A stretch of 64,000 bases of DNA from Chelativorans sp. AA-79. GTDB taxonomy: Bacteria; Pseudomonadota; Alphaproteobacteria; Rhizobiales; Rhizobiaceae. The position numbers and the translations under genes are program-made. A model generated the notes under the pieces. The model was not told the origin of the DNA. It saw nothing but the letters and a program-made list of their open reading frames with translations, and searched no databases. The first letter of the stretch is position 1. Each line of letters starts with the position of its first letter. The stretch is taken from contig NZ_CP120361.1 of the NCBI RefSeq assembly GCF_029457495.1, positions 3,798,001 through 3,862,000 of the forward strand, read 5' to 3'. Shown in pieces: positions 54,145 through 63,447 of this stretch.

Positions 54145-55131
54145 TCAGACCATCTCCCACCGATCATGGGCCGAGGCGCGGTAGATCGCGTCGATCATCT
54201 TCTGGTTCTTGAGCGAATCCTCCAGCGTGAAGACCTGTACGTCCTCGCCGGCCACAGCGCGGGCGAAGGCTTCCGCCTGAAGCCGGTACTGGCGCGTGTC
54301 GCCGAAGCGGAAAATCGTGGATTCCGCATGATTCGCGTTGTGGAGCGTAATGCGGTCATCGCCGTAGACGCGCGAATTGAAGGGCGTTTCCACTTCGATA
54401 TAGCCCCTGTCGCCGTGGAAGACCATCACCTGACGCGCGGCCATCTGGGTGGCCACGTAGAAGCTCATCTCGAAGCCGATGAACTCGGCCTTCACGCTCG
54501 CATAGATGTCGGTGCCGAAGGTGGAATCGCGCTCGACCGTGGCCTGGACGCGAAGGGGCTCCCTGCCGGTTACGAAACGGGTCGTAACGGTGGGATAGAC
54601 GCCGATGTCAGGCAGGCCGCCGCCGCCGAGCTCCAGCCTGTTGCGCATGTTGTCGGGATCGAGATTGCGATAGGTGAACGCGCCCTGCACATGGCGCAGC
54701 CGGCCTATGGCGTCTTCCGCGATCAACTCTCGCACTTTCTTCCACTGCGGGTGATGGGTGACCATGAAGGCTTCGCTGACGAGCACACGGTTGCGGTCGC
54801 GCGCTTCGATCACTTGGGCGATGTCCTCGGCCTTCAATGCGAGCGGCTTCTCCACCAGCACATGCTTGCCCGCATCCGCCGCCTTCACGGCCCATTCAAC
54901 ATGCTGGGAGGTGGGAAGCGGGATATAGACGCCGTCCACCTCCGGCGAGGCGAGCAGCGCTTCATAGGAGGCGAAGACGTGCGGAATGCCGAAGCGCTCG
55001 GCGACCGCCCTCCCCCGCGCCTCGTCGCGGCTGGCGATGGCAGCGACCACGCCGTTCTCGGCGTCCAGAAGCTGCGGAATAACATGATCGCGGCCGATCT
55101 TGGCCGTGGACAGGATACCCCAGCGGAACAT
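54145..55131 (-). CDS. Gfo/Idh/MocA family oxidoreductase
   Basis: A 328-residue NAD(P)-dependent sugar or inositol dehydrogenase-like enzyme. The N-terminal Rossmann domain starts [20 protein letters not shown], with the nucleotide-side [20 protein letters not shown] and the family EKP motif in [17 protein letters not shown]; the C-terminal half has [23 protein letters not shown] precedes ATG 55131. The substrate is unknown. Its 3' end faces the dnaK promoter region. Confidence 0.92.
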   Translation of the reverse strand: MFRWGILSTAKIGRDHVIPQLLDAENGVVAAIASRDEARGRAVAERFGIPHVFASYEALLASPEVDGVYIPLPTSQHVEWAVKAADAGKHVLVEKPLALKAEDIAQVIEARDRNRVLVSEAFMVTHHPQWKKVRELIAEDAIGRLRHVQGAFTYRNLDPDNMRNRLELGGGGLPDIGVYPTVTTRFVTGREPLRVQATVERDSTFGTDIYASVKAEFIGFEMSFYVATQMAARQVMVFHGDRGYIEVETPFNSRVYGDDRITLHNANHAESTIFRFGDTRQYRLQAEAFARAVAGEDVQVFTLEDSLKNQKMIDAIYRASAHDRWEMV

Positions 55132-55239
55132 GGCAACTCACTCCCTCGTTTTCGTCGCCATCTCATATCCGCTTGGCCGCCGGGTGTGAATAGCACCGGC
55201 TCCCTCCCCTGCCTTATGGCTCTGATAGCCTGCTTCTTC

Positions 55240-55424
55240 GATCGACCGCCGGTGGTGCGCCTCGGTTCAGGCATGGATCCCCGGGTCTAGCCCGAGGATG
55301 GGGACGAGATGGGGCACATTCGCTGGTCACCACGCTGGAGATTTGCGGAAAACCTCTCCTCCTTCGTCATCCTCGGGCTTGACCCGAGGATCCACGCCTG
55401 AACGGCTCAACCGGCGCAGCGATC
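55240..55424. repeat. composite rhizobial palindromic repeat, copy B
   Basis: A 185-base element, inverted relative to copy A at 7968-8160, occupying most of the 319-base gap between the Gfo/Idh gene and the nucleotidyltransferase. Its left end has GATCGACCGCCGGTG and TTCAGGCATGGATCC; its right end, in reverse complement, has GATCGCTGCGCCGG, then GTTCAGGCGTGGATCCTCGG and TTCCGCAAATC-type sequence. Both ends begin with GATC. The remainder of the gap shows no gene. Confidence 0.75.
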
Positions 55425-55450
55425 AAGTTAAAGGACCGTGGCCTCACCCC

Positions 55451-56052
55451 TCACCAGGGGACGACCGTGAGCTCCGGCCATGTCGCCTTGGCACGGGCGG
55501 CCTTCATTTCGTGGGTGGCGCGGTTGTCCAGGATGTGGTTCGGGGCGACGCGGAAGGCGAAGATGTCTTCGAGGCCATAGGGCGCGAAGAGGTCGAGATC
55601 GCCGGTGCCGTTCAGCCGAACGCCCACCGCATGGGTGCGGGAGGCGAATTGCTCGATGGATTCGCGGCTGGAGCGGAGCGGCTCGCGCTTCTGGCCGAAG
55701 CGGCCCTCGAACCAGAGATGCACGCGCGACTGATTGCGGATTTCGACCGGCTTCGGGATGTCCCTGAAGATTTCGTGACCACGCCGGATCACGGCATCTT
55801 CCGCCTCCCAGGAGAGATCGGCATCGTCGAAATAGAAGAGGTCGACATCCTTGATGCCGTACCCGCTGGTACGCCCGGTGAGGTGGTTCCAGACGGTGTT
55901 GTAGAGCGCGCCCGAAACGACCCACCAGTCCGGCAGGTCGAAATCGCGCGCGCGAATGAGCGCCTCGCGCACGAGCGGATCGTTCCAGACGATGTCGAGG
56001 AGGCCGAGCGCTGCTTTTCGAGAGGGAGGCCGGCGTATCTCAGATGATCCAT
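55451..56052 (-). pseudogene. nucleotidyltransferase family protein with a frameshift near codon 17
   Basis: The protein belongs to the PF06042-type nucleotidyltransferase-like family. It reads MDHLRYAGLPLEKQRSA from ATG 56052 in one frame, then continues LLDIVWNDPLVREALIRARD and DLPDWWVVSGALYNTVWNHL in another, ending KATWPELTVVPW. One base appears to be missing at about 56000-56005 (minus CTCGGCCTCC). The core pair DVDLFYFDD is intact. If the loss is real, translation could only restart at GTG 55972, removing about 27 residues. Sequencing error is plausible. Confidence 0.75.
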
Positions 56053-56072
56053 CGGCCCTTCCTCCTTGGTTG

Positions 56073-58478
56073 CTAGCTTCTCAGCGCACCGCCCGTCTGC
56101 TTGCCGACATTTTCCACGATTCGGCCGGCCAGCGCCTCGAAATCCTCATCCGTCAGCGTGCGCTCGACAGGCTGGATGGTGACCTCGACGGCAATCGACT
56201 TCTTGTCCGGCCCGAGTGCGGCGCCCTCAAAGACGTCGAAGACATTCACATCGGCGATAAGCTTCTTGTCGGCGGCAGAAACGGCGCGCGTGAGGCTTGC
56301 CGCCTCGACCTGCCTGTCGACTACGAAGGCAAAATCGCGCTTCACCGCCTGGAAGGGCGAGAGGTCGAGCCGCGGCCTAGTGCGCGTGGGCTTGGCCTTG
56401 GGCTCGGGGATGGCGTCCAGGAATACCTCGAAACCGCAGAGCGGGCCGGAGACGTCCATCTCTTCGAGCGTCTTCGGATGGAACTCGCCGAAGGTGCCGA
56501 GGATGTTCTTCGGCCCGAGCTTGATCGTGCCGGAGCGGCCGGGATGATACCAATGCGGTCCGCCCGCCTCGATCTGCAGCTTGTCCACCGGCGCACCGCA
56601 GGCTTCGAGCACCGCGAGGGCATCCGCCTTCGCCTCGAAGACATCCACAGCCGCCGCATTGCCCGACCAGTGGCGGCCCTGGGTTTCCAGCCGCGCCGTA
56701 CCGCGGCGTACGCCGGCCGCAACCCTGCGCTGGTCCTCCGGCCGGTCGCCCTCGTATGCGCCGGAGACCTCGAACAGGGCGACATCGGCAAAGCCGCGAT
56801 CGGCGTTGCGCTGCGCGGCGGCGAGGAGGCCCGGCAGCAGCGAGGGCCGCATGGTGGACATGTCGGCGGCGATGGGGTTGGCGAGCTTGATGAGCTTTCG
56901 GTTCTCCACGAACAGCCGCGCATGCTCCTCCGGGATGAAGGACCAGGTGACGGCCTCCATCATGCCGCGCACGGCGAGCCCGCGCTTGGCAAGCCGGTTG
57001 CGGACCTGCGCCACGGTGAGGATGCGGGCGCTCACCTCATTCTTCTCGACCATCGGCTGCGGCGCGATCTCGTTGACACCGTGGATGCGCATGACCTCCT
57101 CCACGAGGTCCGCCTTGCCGTCGATATCCGGCCGCCAGGAGGGGACGGAGACCTCCACGACCTCGCCGGAGCCTTCCGCCTTGAAGCCGAGGCGGGAGAG
57201 GATGGAGAGGCTTTCCGCCGCCGGCACGTCGAGGCCGGTCAGGCGCTTCACCTCGGATGTCGGGAAGGAGACTACGTTCAGCGTGTGGCCGCGATAGCCG
57301 ACGACGCGCGTCTCGGATGCCTCGCCGCCGCAGAAATCGAGTACCATGCGCGTGGCAAGCTCCAGGCCCGGCACCATGAACTCGGGGTCCACACCGCGCT
57401 CGAAACGGTAGCGCGCATCGGTGATGATGCCGAGATCACGCCCCGTTCGGGCGATGTTGAGCGGATTCCAGAGGGCGGATTCGATCAGCACGTCGGTCGT
57501 GTTCTCGTCGCAGCCGGAATGCTCGCCGCCCATGATGCCGGCGATGGATTCCACGCCGCTGTCATCGGCAATGACGCAGACCTCGGAATTGAGCTCATAT
57601 TCACGCCCGTCGAGCGCCAGCACCTTTTCGCCCTTTTCGGCGCGGCGGATGACGAGATTGCCCTTCACCTTGGCGGCGTCGAAGACGTGCAGCGGGCGCC
57701 CGCGGTCAAAGGTGATGTAATTGGTGATGTCCACCAGCGCATTGATGGGCCGCAGGCCGATGGCGATCAGCCGCTGCTGCAGCCATTTGGGCGACGGGCC
57801 GTTCTTCACGCCGCGCACAAGGCGCAACGCAAAACCAGGGCAAAGATCCGGCGCATCGATCTTCACGTCAACGGGGCATGCGCCGTTGGCGGCGATGGAT
57901 TCGACCGCACCGCTTTTCAACACGCCGAGGCCGGCAGCGGCGAGGTCGCGGGCAATGCCGTAGACGCTGGTGCAGTCCGGCCGGTTGGGGGTCAGCCCGA
58001 TCTCGATCACCGGATCATCGAGCTTGGCCCACTTGGCGAAGGATTCCCCCACGGGCGCACTCTCGGGCAGGTCGATGATGCCCGTATGCTCGTCGGAAAG
58101 CTGAAGCTCGCGCTCCGAGCACATCATGCCGTGGCTCTCCACGCCGCGGATTTTGCCGACCGAAAGCGTGACGTCGATGCCGGGAACGTAGGTCCCGGGC
58201 GCGGCGAACGCACCGACGAGGCCCGCCCGCGCATTCGGCGCGCCGCAGACCACCTGGAGCGGCTTTCCGTCGCCGGCGTCCACCGTCAGCACCTTGAGCT
58301 TGTCGGCATCGGGGTGCTTTTCCGCCGTCAGCACCTTGGCGATCACGAAGGGCTTCAGCGCCGCCTTGTCGTCAACGGCCTCGACCTCGAGCCCGATCGT
58401 GGTGAGCGTTTCCACGATCTCATCGAGCGTGGCCTCGGTCTCGAGGTGGTCCTTGAGCCAGGAGAGTGTGAATTTCAT
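56073..58478 (-). CDS. pheT: phenylalanyl-tRNA synthetase beta subunit
   Basis: The beta chain of the (alpha-beta)2 enzyme, 801 residues. It starts [20 protein letters not shown], has the tRNA-binding EMAP-like domain around [20 protein letters not shown], the B3/B4 editing domain, the B5 domain, and the C-terminal FDX-ACB domain ([20 protein letters not shown] to [19 protein letters not shown]). Located 24 bases after pheS in one operon. Confidence 0.98.
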   Translation of the reverse strand: MKFTLSWLKDHLETEATLDEIVETLTTIGLEVEAVDDKAALKPFVIAKVLTAEKHPDADKLKVLTVDAGDGKPLQVVCGAPNARAGLVGAFAAPGTYVPGIDVTLSVGKIRGVESHGMMCSERELQLSDEHTGIIDLPESAPVGESFAKWAKLDDPVIEIGLTPNRPDCTSVYGIARDLAAAGLGVLKSGAVESIAANGACPVDVKIDAPDLCPGFALRLVRGVKNGPSPKWLQQRLIAIGLRPINALVDITNYITFDRGRPLHVFDAAKVKGNLVIRRAEKGEKVLALDGREYELNSEVCVIADDSGVESIAGIMGGEHSGCDENTTDVLIESALWNPLNIARTGRDLGIITDARYRFERGVDPEFMVPGLELATRMVLDFCGGEASETRVVGYRGHTLNVVSFPTSEVKRLTGLDVPAAESLSILSRLGFKAEGSGEVVEVSVPSWRPDIDGKADLVEEVMRIHGVNEIAPQPMVEKNEVSARILTVAQVRNRLAKRGLAVRGMMEAVTWSFIPEEHARLFVENRKLIKLANPIAADMSTMRPSLLPGLLAAAQRNADRGFADVALFEVSGAYEGDRPEDQRRVAAGVRRGTARLETQGRHWSGNAAAVDVFEAKADALAVLEACGAPVDKLQIEAGGPHWYHPGRSGTIKLGPKNILGTFGEFHPKTLEEMDVSGPLCGFEVFLDAIPEPKAKPTRTRPRLDLSPFQAVKRDFAFVVDRQVEAASLTRAVSAADKKLIADVNVFDVFEGAALGPDKKSIAVEVTIQPVERTLTDEDFEALAGRIVENVGKQTGGALRS

Positions 58479-58502
58479 CTTGTTCAGCCTGCCGGGAGGA
58501 AA

Positions 58503-59597
58503 TCAGTTGCTCAGCCCGCCGAACAAGGTCGGCAGGTCGAGGGGGCGGAAGCCGTAGTGCTGGAGCCAGCGCACGTCGGCATCGAAGAAGGCGCGCAGAT
58601 CCGGCATGCCGTATTTCAGCATGGCGATGCGGTCGATGCCCATGCCCCAGGCGAAGCCCTGGTACTCGTCCGGGTCGAGCCCGCCCGCGCGCAGCACGTT
58701 GGGGTGCACCATGCCGCAGCCCAGGATCTCCATCCAATCGTCACCTTCGCCGAAGCGCACTTCGCCCGGCTTGGAGCGGTCGCACTGGATGTCCACCTCC
58801 AGGCTCGGCTCCGTGAAAGGGAAGAAGCTCGGCCGGAAGCGCATGTTGAGCTGCGGCACCTCGAAATAGGCCTTGCAGAATTCGGTCAGCACCCACTTCA
58901 TGTTGGCGATGTTCGCCGTCCTGTCGATCACCAGCCCTTCGAGCTGGTGGAACATCGGCGTGTGGGTCGCATCCGAATCCGCCCGGTAGGTCTTGCCGGG
59001 GATGACGATGCGGATCGGCGGCTTTTGCACTTCCATGGTGCGGATCTGCACGGGCGAGGTGTGCGTGCGCAGGAGCTTGCGCTCGCCCTCCTCGTCCGGC
59101 TCGAAGAAGAAGGTGTCGTGCATCTCGCGCGCCGGATGGCCTTCCGGGAAGTTCAGCGCCGTGAAATTATAGTAGTCCGTCTCGATATCGGGCCCCTCGG
59201 CGATCGAGAAGCCGAGATCGCCGAAAATGGCGGCGATTTCATCGATCACCTGCGTGATGGGGTGGATGCGGCCGCGCTCCGCCGGCGGGCGGGGCACAGG
59301 CAGGGTGACGTCCACCTTTTCGCGATCGAGCCGGGCGGCGATCGCCGCATCCCGCAATTCCGCGCGGCGGGCGGCTATCGCCTCCGTAACGCGGCTCTTG
59401 AGGCCATTGATCGCCGGGCCCATCGCCTGCCGCTCCTCGGGCGACATGGTGCCCAGGGTCTTCAGCTTTTCAGAGATCGAGCCCTTCTTGCCGAGGGCTG
59501 CGACGCGCACGGCCTCGATCGCCTGCTCGTCGCCGGCGGCGGCGATCTCGTCCTGAATATTTTTCTCGAGTTGGTCCAGATCGTTCATCTTCGTCAT
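58503..59597 (-). CDS. pheS: phenylalanyl-tRNA synthetase alpha subunit
   Basis: The catalytic class II alpha chain, 364 residues. The N-terminal coiled coil is followed by class II motif 2-like [19 protein letters not shown], the substrate-site segment [20 protein letters not shown] and motif 3 [23 protein letters not shown] 59597 is used because AGGGG is closer to it; ATG 59588 ([11 protein letters not shown]) is an alternative. pheT follows. Confidence 0.98.
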   Translation of the reverse strand: MTKMNDLDQLEKNIQDEIAAAGDEQAIEAVRVAALGKKGSISEKLKTLGTMSPEERQAMGPAINGLKSRVTEAIAARRAELRDAAIAARLDREKVDVTLPVPRPPAERGRIHPITQVIDEIAAIFGDLGFSIAEGPDIETDYYNFTALNFPEGHPAREMHDTFFFEPDEEGERKLLRTHTSPVQIRTMEVQKPPIRIVIPGKTYRADSDATHTPMFHQLEGLVIDRTANIANMKWVLTEFCKAYFEVPQLNMRFRPSFFPFTEPSLEVDIQCDRSKPGEVRFGEGDDWMEILGCGMVHPNVLRAGGLDPDEYQGFAWGMGIDRIAMLKYGMPDLRAFFDADVRWLQHYGFRPLDLPTLFGGLSN

Positions 59598-59732
59598 TCA
59601 GCCCCTGTCGTGGCCCACCCGCTCCGAGCGTGCGCTATGCCTTGTCCGCGTCACCATCTGTTTGGTTCGCCGCATTGTGCAACACCGGTTATTCCATCCG
59701 GCTGCAAATGCTCCGATCACTGCGCCTGCATG

Positions 59733-59765
59733 AGAAAACCCGCGCCAGCCCTGCCAGCGCGGGTT
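59733..59765 (-). terminator. terminator of the rpmI-rplT operon
   Basis: Stem AACCCGCGC (59737-59745) with GCGCGGGTT (59757-59765) and a TTTTCTC tract following on the minus strand, 39 bases after the rplT stop. The rest of the gap to pheS shows no gene. Confidence 0.8.
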
Positions 59766-59803
59766 CCCGAAATTCCACTACCTTGCTTCGGGAGCGCTGG
59801 TCT

Positions 59804-60205
59804 TTAAGCGACAGCGCTCTCAAATGCGTTGGGAGTGGTGTTCTTGAGGTAGTCGAGCGCGGCCTTGGACTTGGCCACGAGCGCGGCGAAGGCCTGCGGC
59901 TCGTGAATGGCCATATCCGACAGCACCTTGCGGTCGATCTCGATGCCTGCCTTGTTGAGGCCGTCGATGAAGCGGCCATAGGTCAGCCCATGCTCGCGCG
60001 TGGCGGCATTGATGCGCTGGATCCACAAAGCGCGGAAGTTGCGCTTGCGGTTCTTCCGGTCGCGATAGGCGTATTGCAACGACTTCTCGACCGCCTGCTT
60101 GGCGATGCGAATGGTGTTCTTGCGGCGGCCGTGAAAACCCTTGGCGGCTTTCAGGACCTTCTTGTGCTTGGCATGGGCGGTAACGCCCCTCTTCACGCGT
60201 GCCAT
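59804..60205 (-). CDS. rplT: 50S ribosomal protein L20
   Basis: L20, 133 residues, an early-assembly 23S rRNA-binding protein. N-terminal [20 protein letters not shown] and the basic [20 protein letters not shown] and [20 protein letters not shown] stretches are diagnostic. AAGGAG precedes the start. It lies 36 bases after rpmI. Confidence 0.99.
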   Translation of the reverse strand: MARVKRGVTAHAKHKKVLKAAKGFHGRRKNTIRIAKQAVEKSLQYAYRDRKNRKRNFRALWIQRINAATREHGLTYGRFIDGLNKAGIEIDRKVLSDMAIHEPQAFAALVAKSKAALDYLKNTTPNAFESAVA

Positions 60206-60241
60206 GACATGATCTCCTTAAACTGTTCCTGAATCCGCTTC

Positions 60242-60442
60242 TCAGAAGCTGTAGGGCATGAACTTCTTCACGATCTTCGTATCGGGATCGGAAAGAACCA
60301 TCGTGCCCCGCGCGTTGCGGATGAACTTGTTGGAACGCTTGATCATGCCGTGGCGCTTGCCGGCGGCAGCGACTTTCACCCGGCCGGTCGCGGTCACCTT
60401 GAACCGCTTCTTGACCGCAGATTTGGTCTTCATCTTGGGCAT
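60242..60442 (-). CDS. rpmI: 50S ribosomal protein L35
   Basis: L35, 66 residues: [20 protein letters not shown] and [20 protein letters not shown], with a short C-terminal tail MPYSF. GGAGAAG precedes the start. It is the first gene of the rpmI-rplT operon; infC is not in this operon but 843 bases further upstream, beyond another gene. Confidence 0.99.
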   Translation of the reverse strand: MPKMKTKSAVKKRFKVTATGRVKVAAAGKRHGMIKRSNKFIRNARGTMVLSDPDTKIVKKFMPYSF

Positions 60443-60555
60443 TTTGCTTCTCCGATATTCTTATGGCGCGAAGCGCCTGATTCTTACCGGGCCAGCCCGG
60501 AAGCATTACGAGCCGCCACGGCATGCCCTGCCGGACGGCTCAAACGAACGGCGCG

Positions 60556-60584
60556 CTTATAGCGGTGTGTCGTGAAAAGCGCAA
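60556..60584 (-). promoter_or_regulatory. sigma-70-type promoter of rpmI-rplT
   Basis: On the minus strand -35 TTGCGC (60579-60584) and -10 TATAAG (60556-60561) with 17-base spacing, about 115 bases upstream of the rpmI start. Confidence 0.65.
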
Positions 60585-60606
60585 CAGGCTTCGATTCCCG
60601 AAAAGG

Positions 60607-61227
60607 TCAGTGAAGCCAAAAGAGGACCGGGATCAGCCCAAGCTCCTGGCCTTCCTCCACCAGTTCGAAGAAGGGGATCGACACAAGGAAGACCAGGCCG
60701 TCGATCAGCGTTCGGTTGAATATGCGCGGCTTGAAGGTGACCTCCGCCTGATCCTGGAACAACCGCGGATCGGGAATGAAGCGGGGCACCCGTTCCACAT
60801 AGGCAATGTACGGCGCCCCGAGCGTCTTCTTCAGGTAACGCTCCTCCCTGAGCGCGACGAGATAGAAGGCGGCGGCGCAGACCGCCGCCGCGAAAGCCGC
60901 GATGAACAGGCTGCCGGTCTGCGCACCCACGCCGCCCGCCGCAATGGTGGAGAAAAAATAGAGCGGATTGCGCGTGAGCGAATAAGGCCCGGTCGAAACG
61001 AGTTCGGCGGACTTGCGCCCGCCGATGTAAAGGATCGACCAGAGCCGGCCGCCTATGCCGACGAGGATGAAGGCGAGGCCGAAGGACTCGATCCGTTCAT
61101 GCGCGAACCCATCATGCAGCGAGCCGCCGAAGATGAGCAGCACGCAGATGATGCCGATCAGAAACGCAAGCACGTAACGGCGCGACGACTGGAACGCAGC
61201 CATCGCCCTGGCGGTCTCGCCACTCAT
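60607..61227 (-). CDS. ICMT/PEMT-like integral membrane methyltransferase
   Basis: A 206-residue membrane protein with several helices (YVLAFLIGIICVLLIFGGSL, SFGLAFILVGIGGRLWSILY and LFIAAFAAAVCAAAFYLVAL) resembling isoprenylcysteine carboxyl methyltransferase/phospholipid methyltransferase (PF04191). The SAM-binding part appears in GPYSLTRNPLYFFSTIAAGG and EERYLKKTLGAPYIAYVERV. The target is unknown. ATG 61227 follows GGGGG. It sits between infC and rpmI on the same strand. Confidence 0.82.
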   Translation of the reverse strand: MSGETARAMAAFQSSRRYVLAFLIGIICVLLIFGGSLHDGFAHERIESFGLAFILVGIGGRLWSILYIGGRKSAELVSTGPYSLTRNPLYFFSTIAAGGVGAQTGSLFIAAFAAAVCAAAFYLVALREERYLKKTLGAPYIAYVERVPRFIPDPRLFQDQAEVTFKPRIFNRTLIDGLVFLVSIPFFELVEEGQELGLIPVLFWLH

Positions 61228-61284
61228 CCTCAACCCCCGACAGACAACCGATGATTCGCTGGCGAGGGTCGAACCGCATCTTGG

Positions 61285-61821
61285 CTATTTCGGGGCGAGC
61301 ACCATCATCATCTGGCGGCCTTCGAGCTTGGGCTCGGCCTCCACCTTGGCGATCTCCTCCACATCCTCGCGAACGCGATTGAGCAGCTTCATGCCAAGCT
61401 CCAGATGGGCCATCTCGCGGCCACGGAACCGAAGCGTGAGCTTCACCTTGTCGCCTTCCTCGAAGAAGCGGCGCACCGAACGCATCTTCACCTCGTAATC
61501 GTGGGTGTCGATGTTCGGACGCATCTTGATCTCCTTGATCTCGATGGTCTTCTGCTTCTTGCGCGCCTCGGCGGCCTTTTTCTGGCTCTGGTATTTCAGT
61601 TTGCCCAGATCGGTGATCTTGCAGACGGGCGGATCGGCATTGGGCGACACCTCGACGAGGTCGAGCCCGGCGTCTTCGGCGATCCTCAAGGCCTCGTCGG
61701 TGGAAACAATGCCACGATTGTTGCCATCGTCATCGATAAGCTGGACCCGGGGAACCCGGATATCCCGGTTGGAGCGCGGGCCCTCCTTCACGGTCGGCGG
61801 CGCTTTGAACGGTCTGCGAAT
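61285..61821 (-). CDS. infC: translation initiation factor IF-3
   Basis: IF-3, 178 residues, which checks start codons on the 30S subunit and keeps 70S apart. The N-domain begins [20 protein letters not shown], and the C-domain has [20 protein letters not shown] and [20 protein letters not shown]. The start is probably AUU (ATT at 61821), because GGGAG lies nine bases upstream, the protein then begins at the usual place, and the only nearby ATG (61914) would add an unlikely leader. AUU is the known autoregulatory start of enterobacterial infC. Confidence 0.93.
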   Translation of the reverse strand: MRRPFKAPPTVKEGPRSNRDIRVPRVQLIDDDGNNRGIVSTDEALRIAEDAGLDLVEVSPNADPPVCKITDLGKLKYQSQKKAAEARKKQKTIEIKEIKMRPNIDTHDYEVKMRSVRRFFEEGDKVKLTLRFRGREMAHLELGMKLLNRVREDVEEIAKVEAEPKLEGRQMMMVLAPK

Positions 61822-62001
61822 GGTCGTTATCTCCCGATAGTTTACGAAATGGCTGACGCCCGAAAGAGCAAGCCGCCGGCTATGTGGGCTTGCAGGGCTC
61901 GCTGTCAATAGCATAACCCGGCGGAAGAATCACGCCAGAAGCGCAATCGAGATCCGCCGGAGCGAAAAATTTCGCCCAAAAGTTGAAGGAGAGAGGTTCA
62001 G

Positions 62002-62769
62002 ATGGACGAAGCCGCACGCATCGACATCGACGGGAATGCGATCGCCGTTCGCCATCGCCCCGGCAGAGCACCGGGGCTCATGTGGCTCGGCGGTTACCGC
62101 TCCGATATGAGAGGCACCAAGGCCGAGGCACTCGACGCCTGGGCGGAGGAGCACGGCATCGCCTGCACACGGCACGACTATTCGGGCCACGGCGAATCGG
62201 GCGGCGCCTTCGAACAGGGCACCATCTCGCGGTGGCTCAAGGAAAGTCTCGCCGTCTTCCGCCGCTTCACGGAAGGGACGCAGGTCCTCGTCGGCTCCTC
62301 CATGGGCGCATGGATCGCGCTCAGGATGGTACAGGAGCTGCAGAAGGCCGGCGAAGGCCGGCGCGTCGGCGGCATCCTGCTCATCGCACCCGCACCGGAC
62401 TTCACCACCGATCTCGTGGAGCCGGGGCTGAGCGAGGCGCAACGGGAGGCGCTGGAGCGCCAGGGCTATTTCGAGGAGCCGTCGGACTATTCGCCGGAGC
62501 CTGACATCTACACCAGGGCGCTTATCGATGACGGGCGGCAGAATCGTGTGCTGGAGGGCATCATCGACACGCACTGTCCGGTGCACATCCTCCAGGGCAT
62601 GGCCGATCCGGACGTGCCCTACACCCATGCGATGCGGCTGGTGGAGCACCTGCCGGCCGACGACGTGACGCTCTCGCTCGTCCGCGACGGGGATCACCGG
62701 CTTTCCCGCCCGCAGGACGTCGACCTGATGCTGCGGGTGGCGGGATCGCTGATACAAAGAGCGCGATAG
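62002..62769 (+). CDS. alpha/beta hydrolase
   Basis: A 255-residue serine hydrolase. The nucleophile elbow is VLVGSSMGAWIALRM (Ser near residue 99), with Asp in GMADPDVPYTHAM and His in VRDGDHRLSRPQD completing a plausible triad. The lid-like region DLVEPGLSEAQREALERQGY is long. A clear GGAGAG precedes ATG 62002. It is divergent from infC, a pairing common in rhizobia. Substrate unknown; a role as an esterase or thioesterase is possible. Confidence 0.92.
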   Translation: MDEAARIDIDGNAIAVRHRPGRAPGLMWLGGYRSDMRGTKAEALDAWAEEHGIACTRHDYSGHGESGGAFEQGTISRWLKESLAVFRRFTEGTQVLVGSSMGAWIALRMVQELQKAGEGRRVGGILLIAPAPDFTTDLVEPGLSEAQREALERQGYFEEPSDYSPEPDIYTRALIDDGRQNRVLEGIIDTHCPVHILQGMADPDVPYTHAMRLVEHLPADDVTLSLVRDGDHRLSRPQDVDLMLRVAGSLIQRAR

Positions 62770-62924
62770 ATCTGGCTGAAAAAATGCCCGGCAACCGGCG
62801 GAAGCCGTTTCCAAGGCCATTCGCTTTTTTAGGTTGCAATGTCTTGAAAGCGCATTTCGGCCCTCCCATTTCAAAAAAGGCGGCCGCGCCCCGACCTTCA
62901 ACCCTCGATGAGGAATTGGTGACA

Positions 62925-63341
62925 ATGACCCATTCTGCCCTGATCCGCCCGGCCTGGACCCCGGCGACGATCGCCCTGATGGTGGTCGGCTTCATGGTCT
63001 TCTGGCCACTGGGCCTTGCCATGCTCGCCTATATTCTATGGGGCGACCGGCTCCCTGAGTTCAAGCGCGGTGTGAACCGCACGACCGACGGCCTGTTCTC
63101 CAACTGCCGCCGGGCCAGCCGCAGCCATGCGAGAACCGGCAATGTCGCCTTCGACGACTGGCGCACCAAGGAACTGGAGCGCCTGGAAGAGGAGCGCCGC
63201 AAGCTCGATACCATGCGCGACGAGTTCGACGAGTACATGCGCGAACTCCGCCGCGCCAAGGACCAGGAAGAGTTCGACCGGTTCATGCGTGAGCGCAACA
63301 ATCGCGGCCCCAAGGACAACGAGGTCACCGACCTCGGCTGA
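62925..63341 (+). CDS. DUF2852 domain membrane protein
   Basis: A 138-residue protein with one membrane-hairpin region (TPATIALMVVGFMVFWPLGL then AMLAYILWGDRLPEFKRGV) and a C-terminal charged coiled coil (RLEEERRKLDTMRDEFDEYM and ELRRAKDQEEFDRFMRERN). The N-terminal segment WTPATIALMV and WPLGLAMLAYILWGD are features of DUF2852, conserved in Rhizobiales with no known function. AGGAA lies before ATG 62925. It is followed by a terminator. Confidence 0.88.
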   Translation: MTHSALIRPAWTPATIALMVVGFMVFWPLGLAMLAYILWGDRLPEFKRGVNRTTDGLFSNCRRASRSHARTGNVAFDDWRTKELERLEEERRKLDTMRDEFDEYMRELRRAKDQEEFDRFMRERNNRGPKDNEVTDLG

Positions 63342-63367
63342 GCGGCGAAACCGCTTCCGACCTCCGC

Positions 63368-63391
63368 GGCGCCCCAACGGGCGCCGTTTTC
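63368..63391 (+). terminator. terminator after the DUF2852 gene
   Basis: Stem GGCGCCC (63368-63374) and GGGCGCC (63379-63385), loop CAAC, then GTTTTC, 27 bases after the stop. Confidence 0.8.
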
Positions 63392-63447
63392 ATTTGCGCG
63401 ACTCCCGCCGCCGCACCTTCCCTGTCCGAATCACATATATTCACCGA

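Noticed and set aside
55956-59807. A 1283-codon open frame on the plus strand
   Set aside because: It lies exactly opposite pheT and pheS and has the His/Arg/Gly-rich composition of an antisense shadow in GC-rich DNA.
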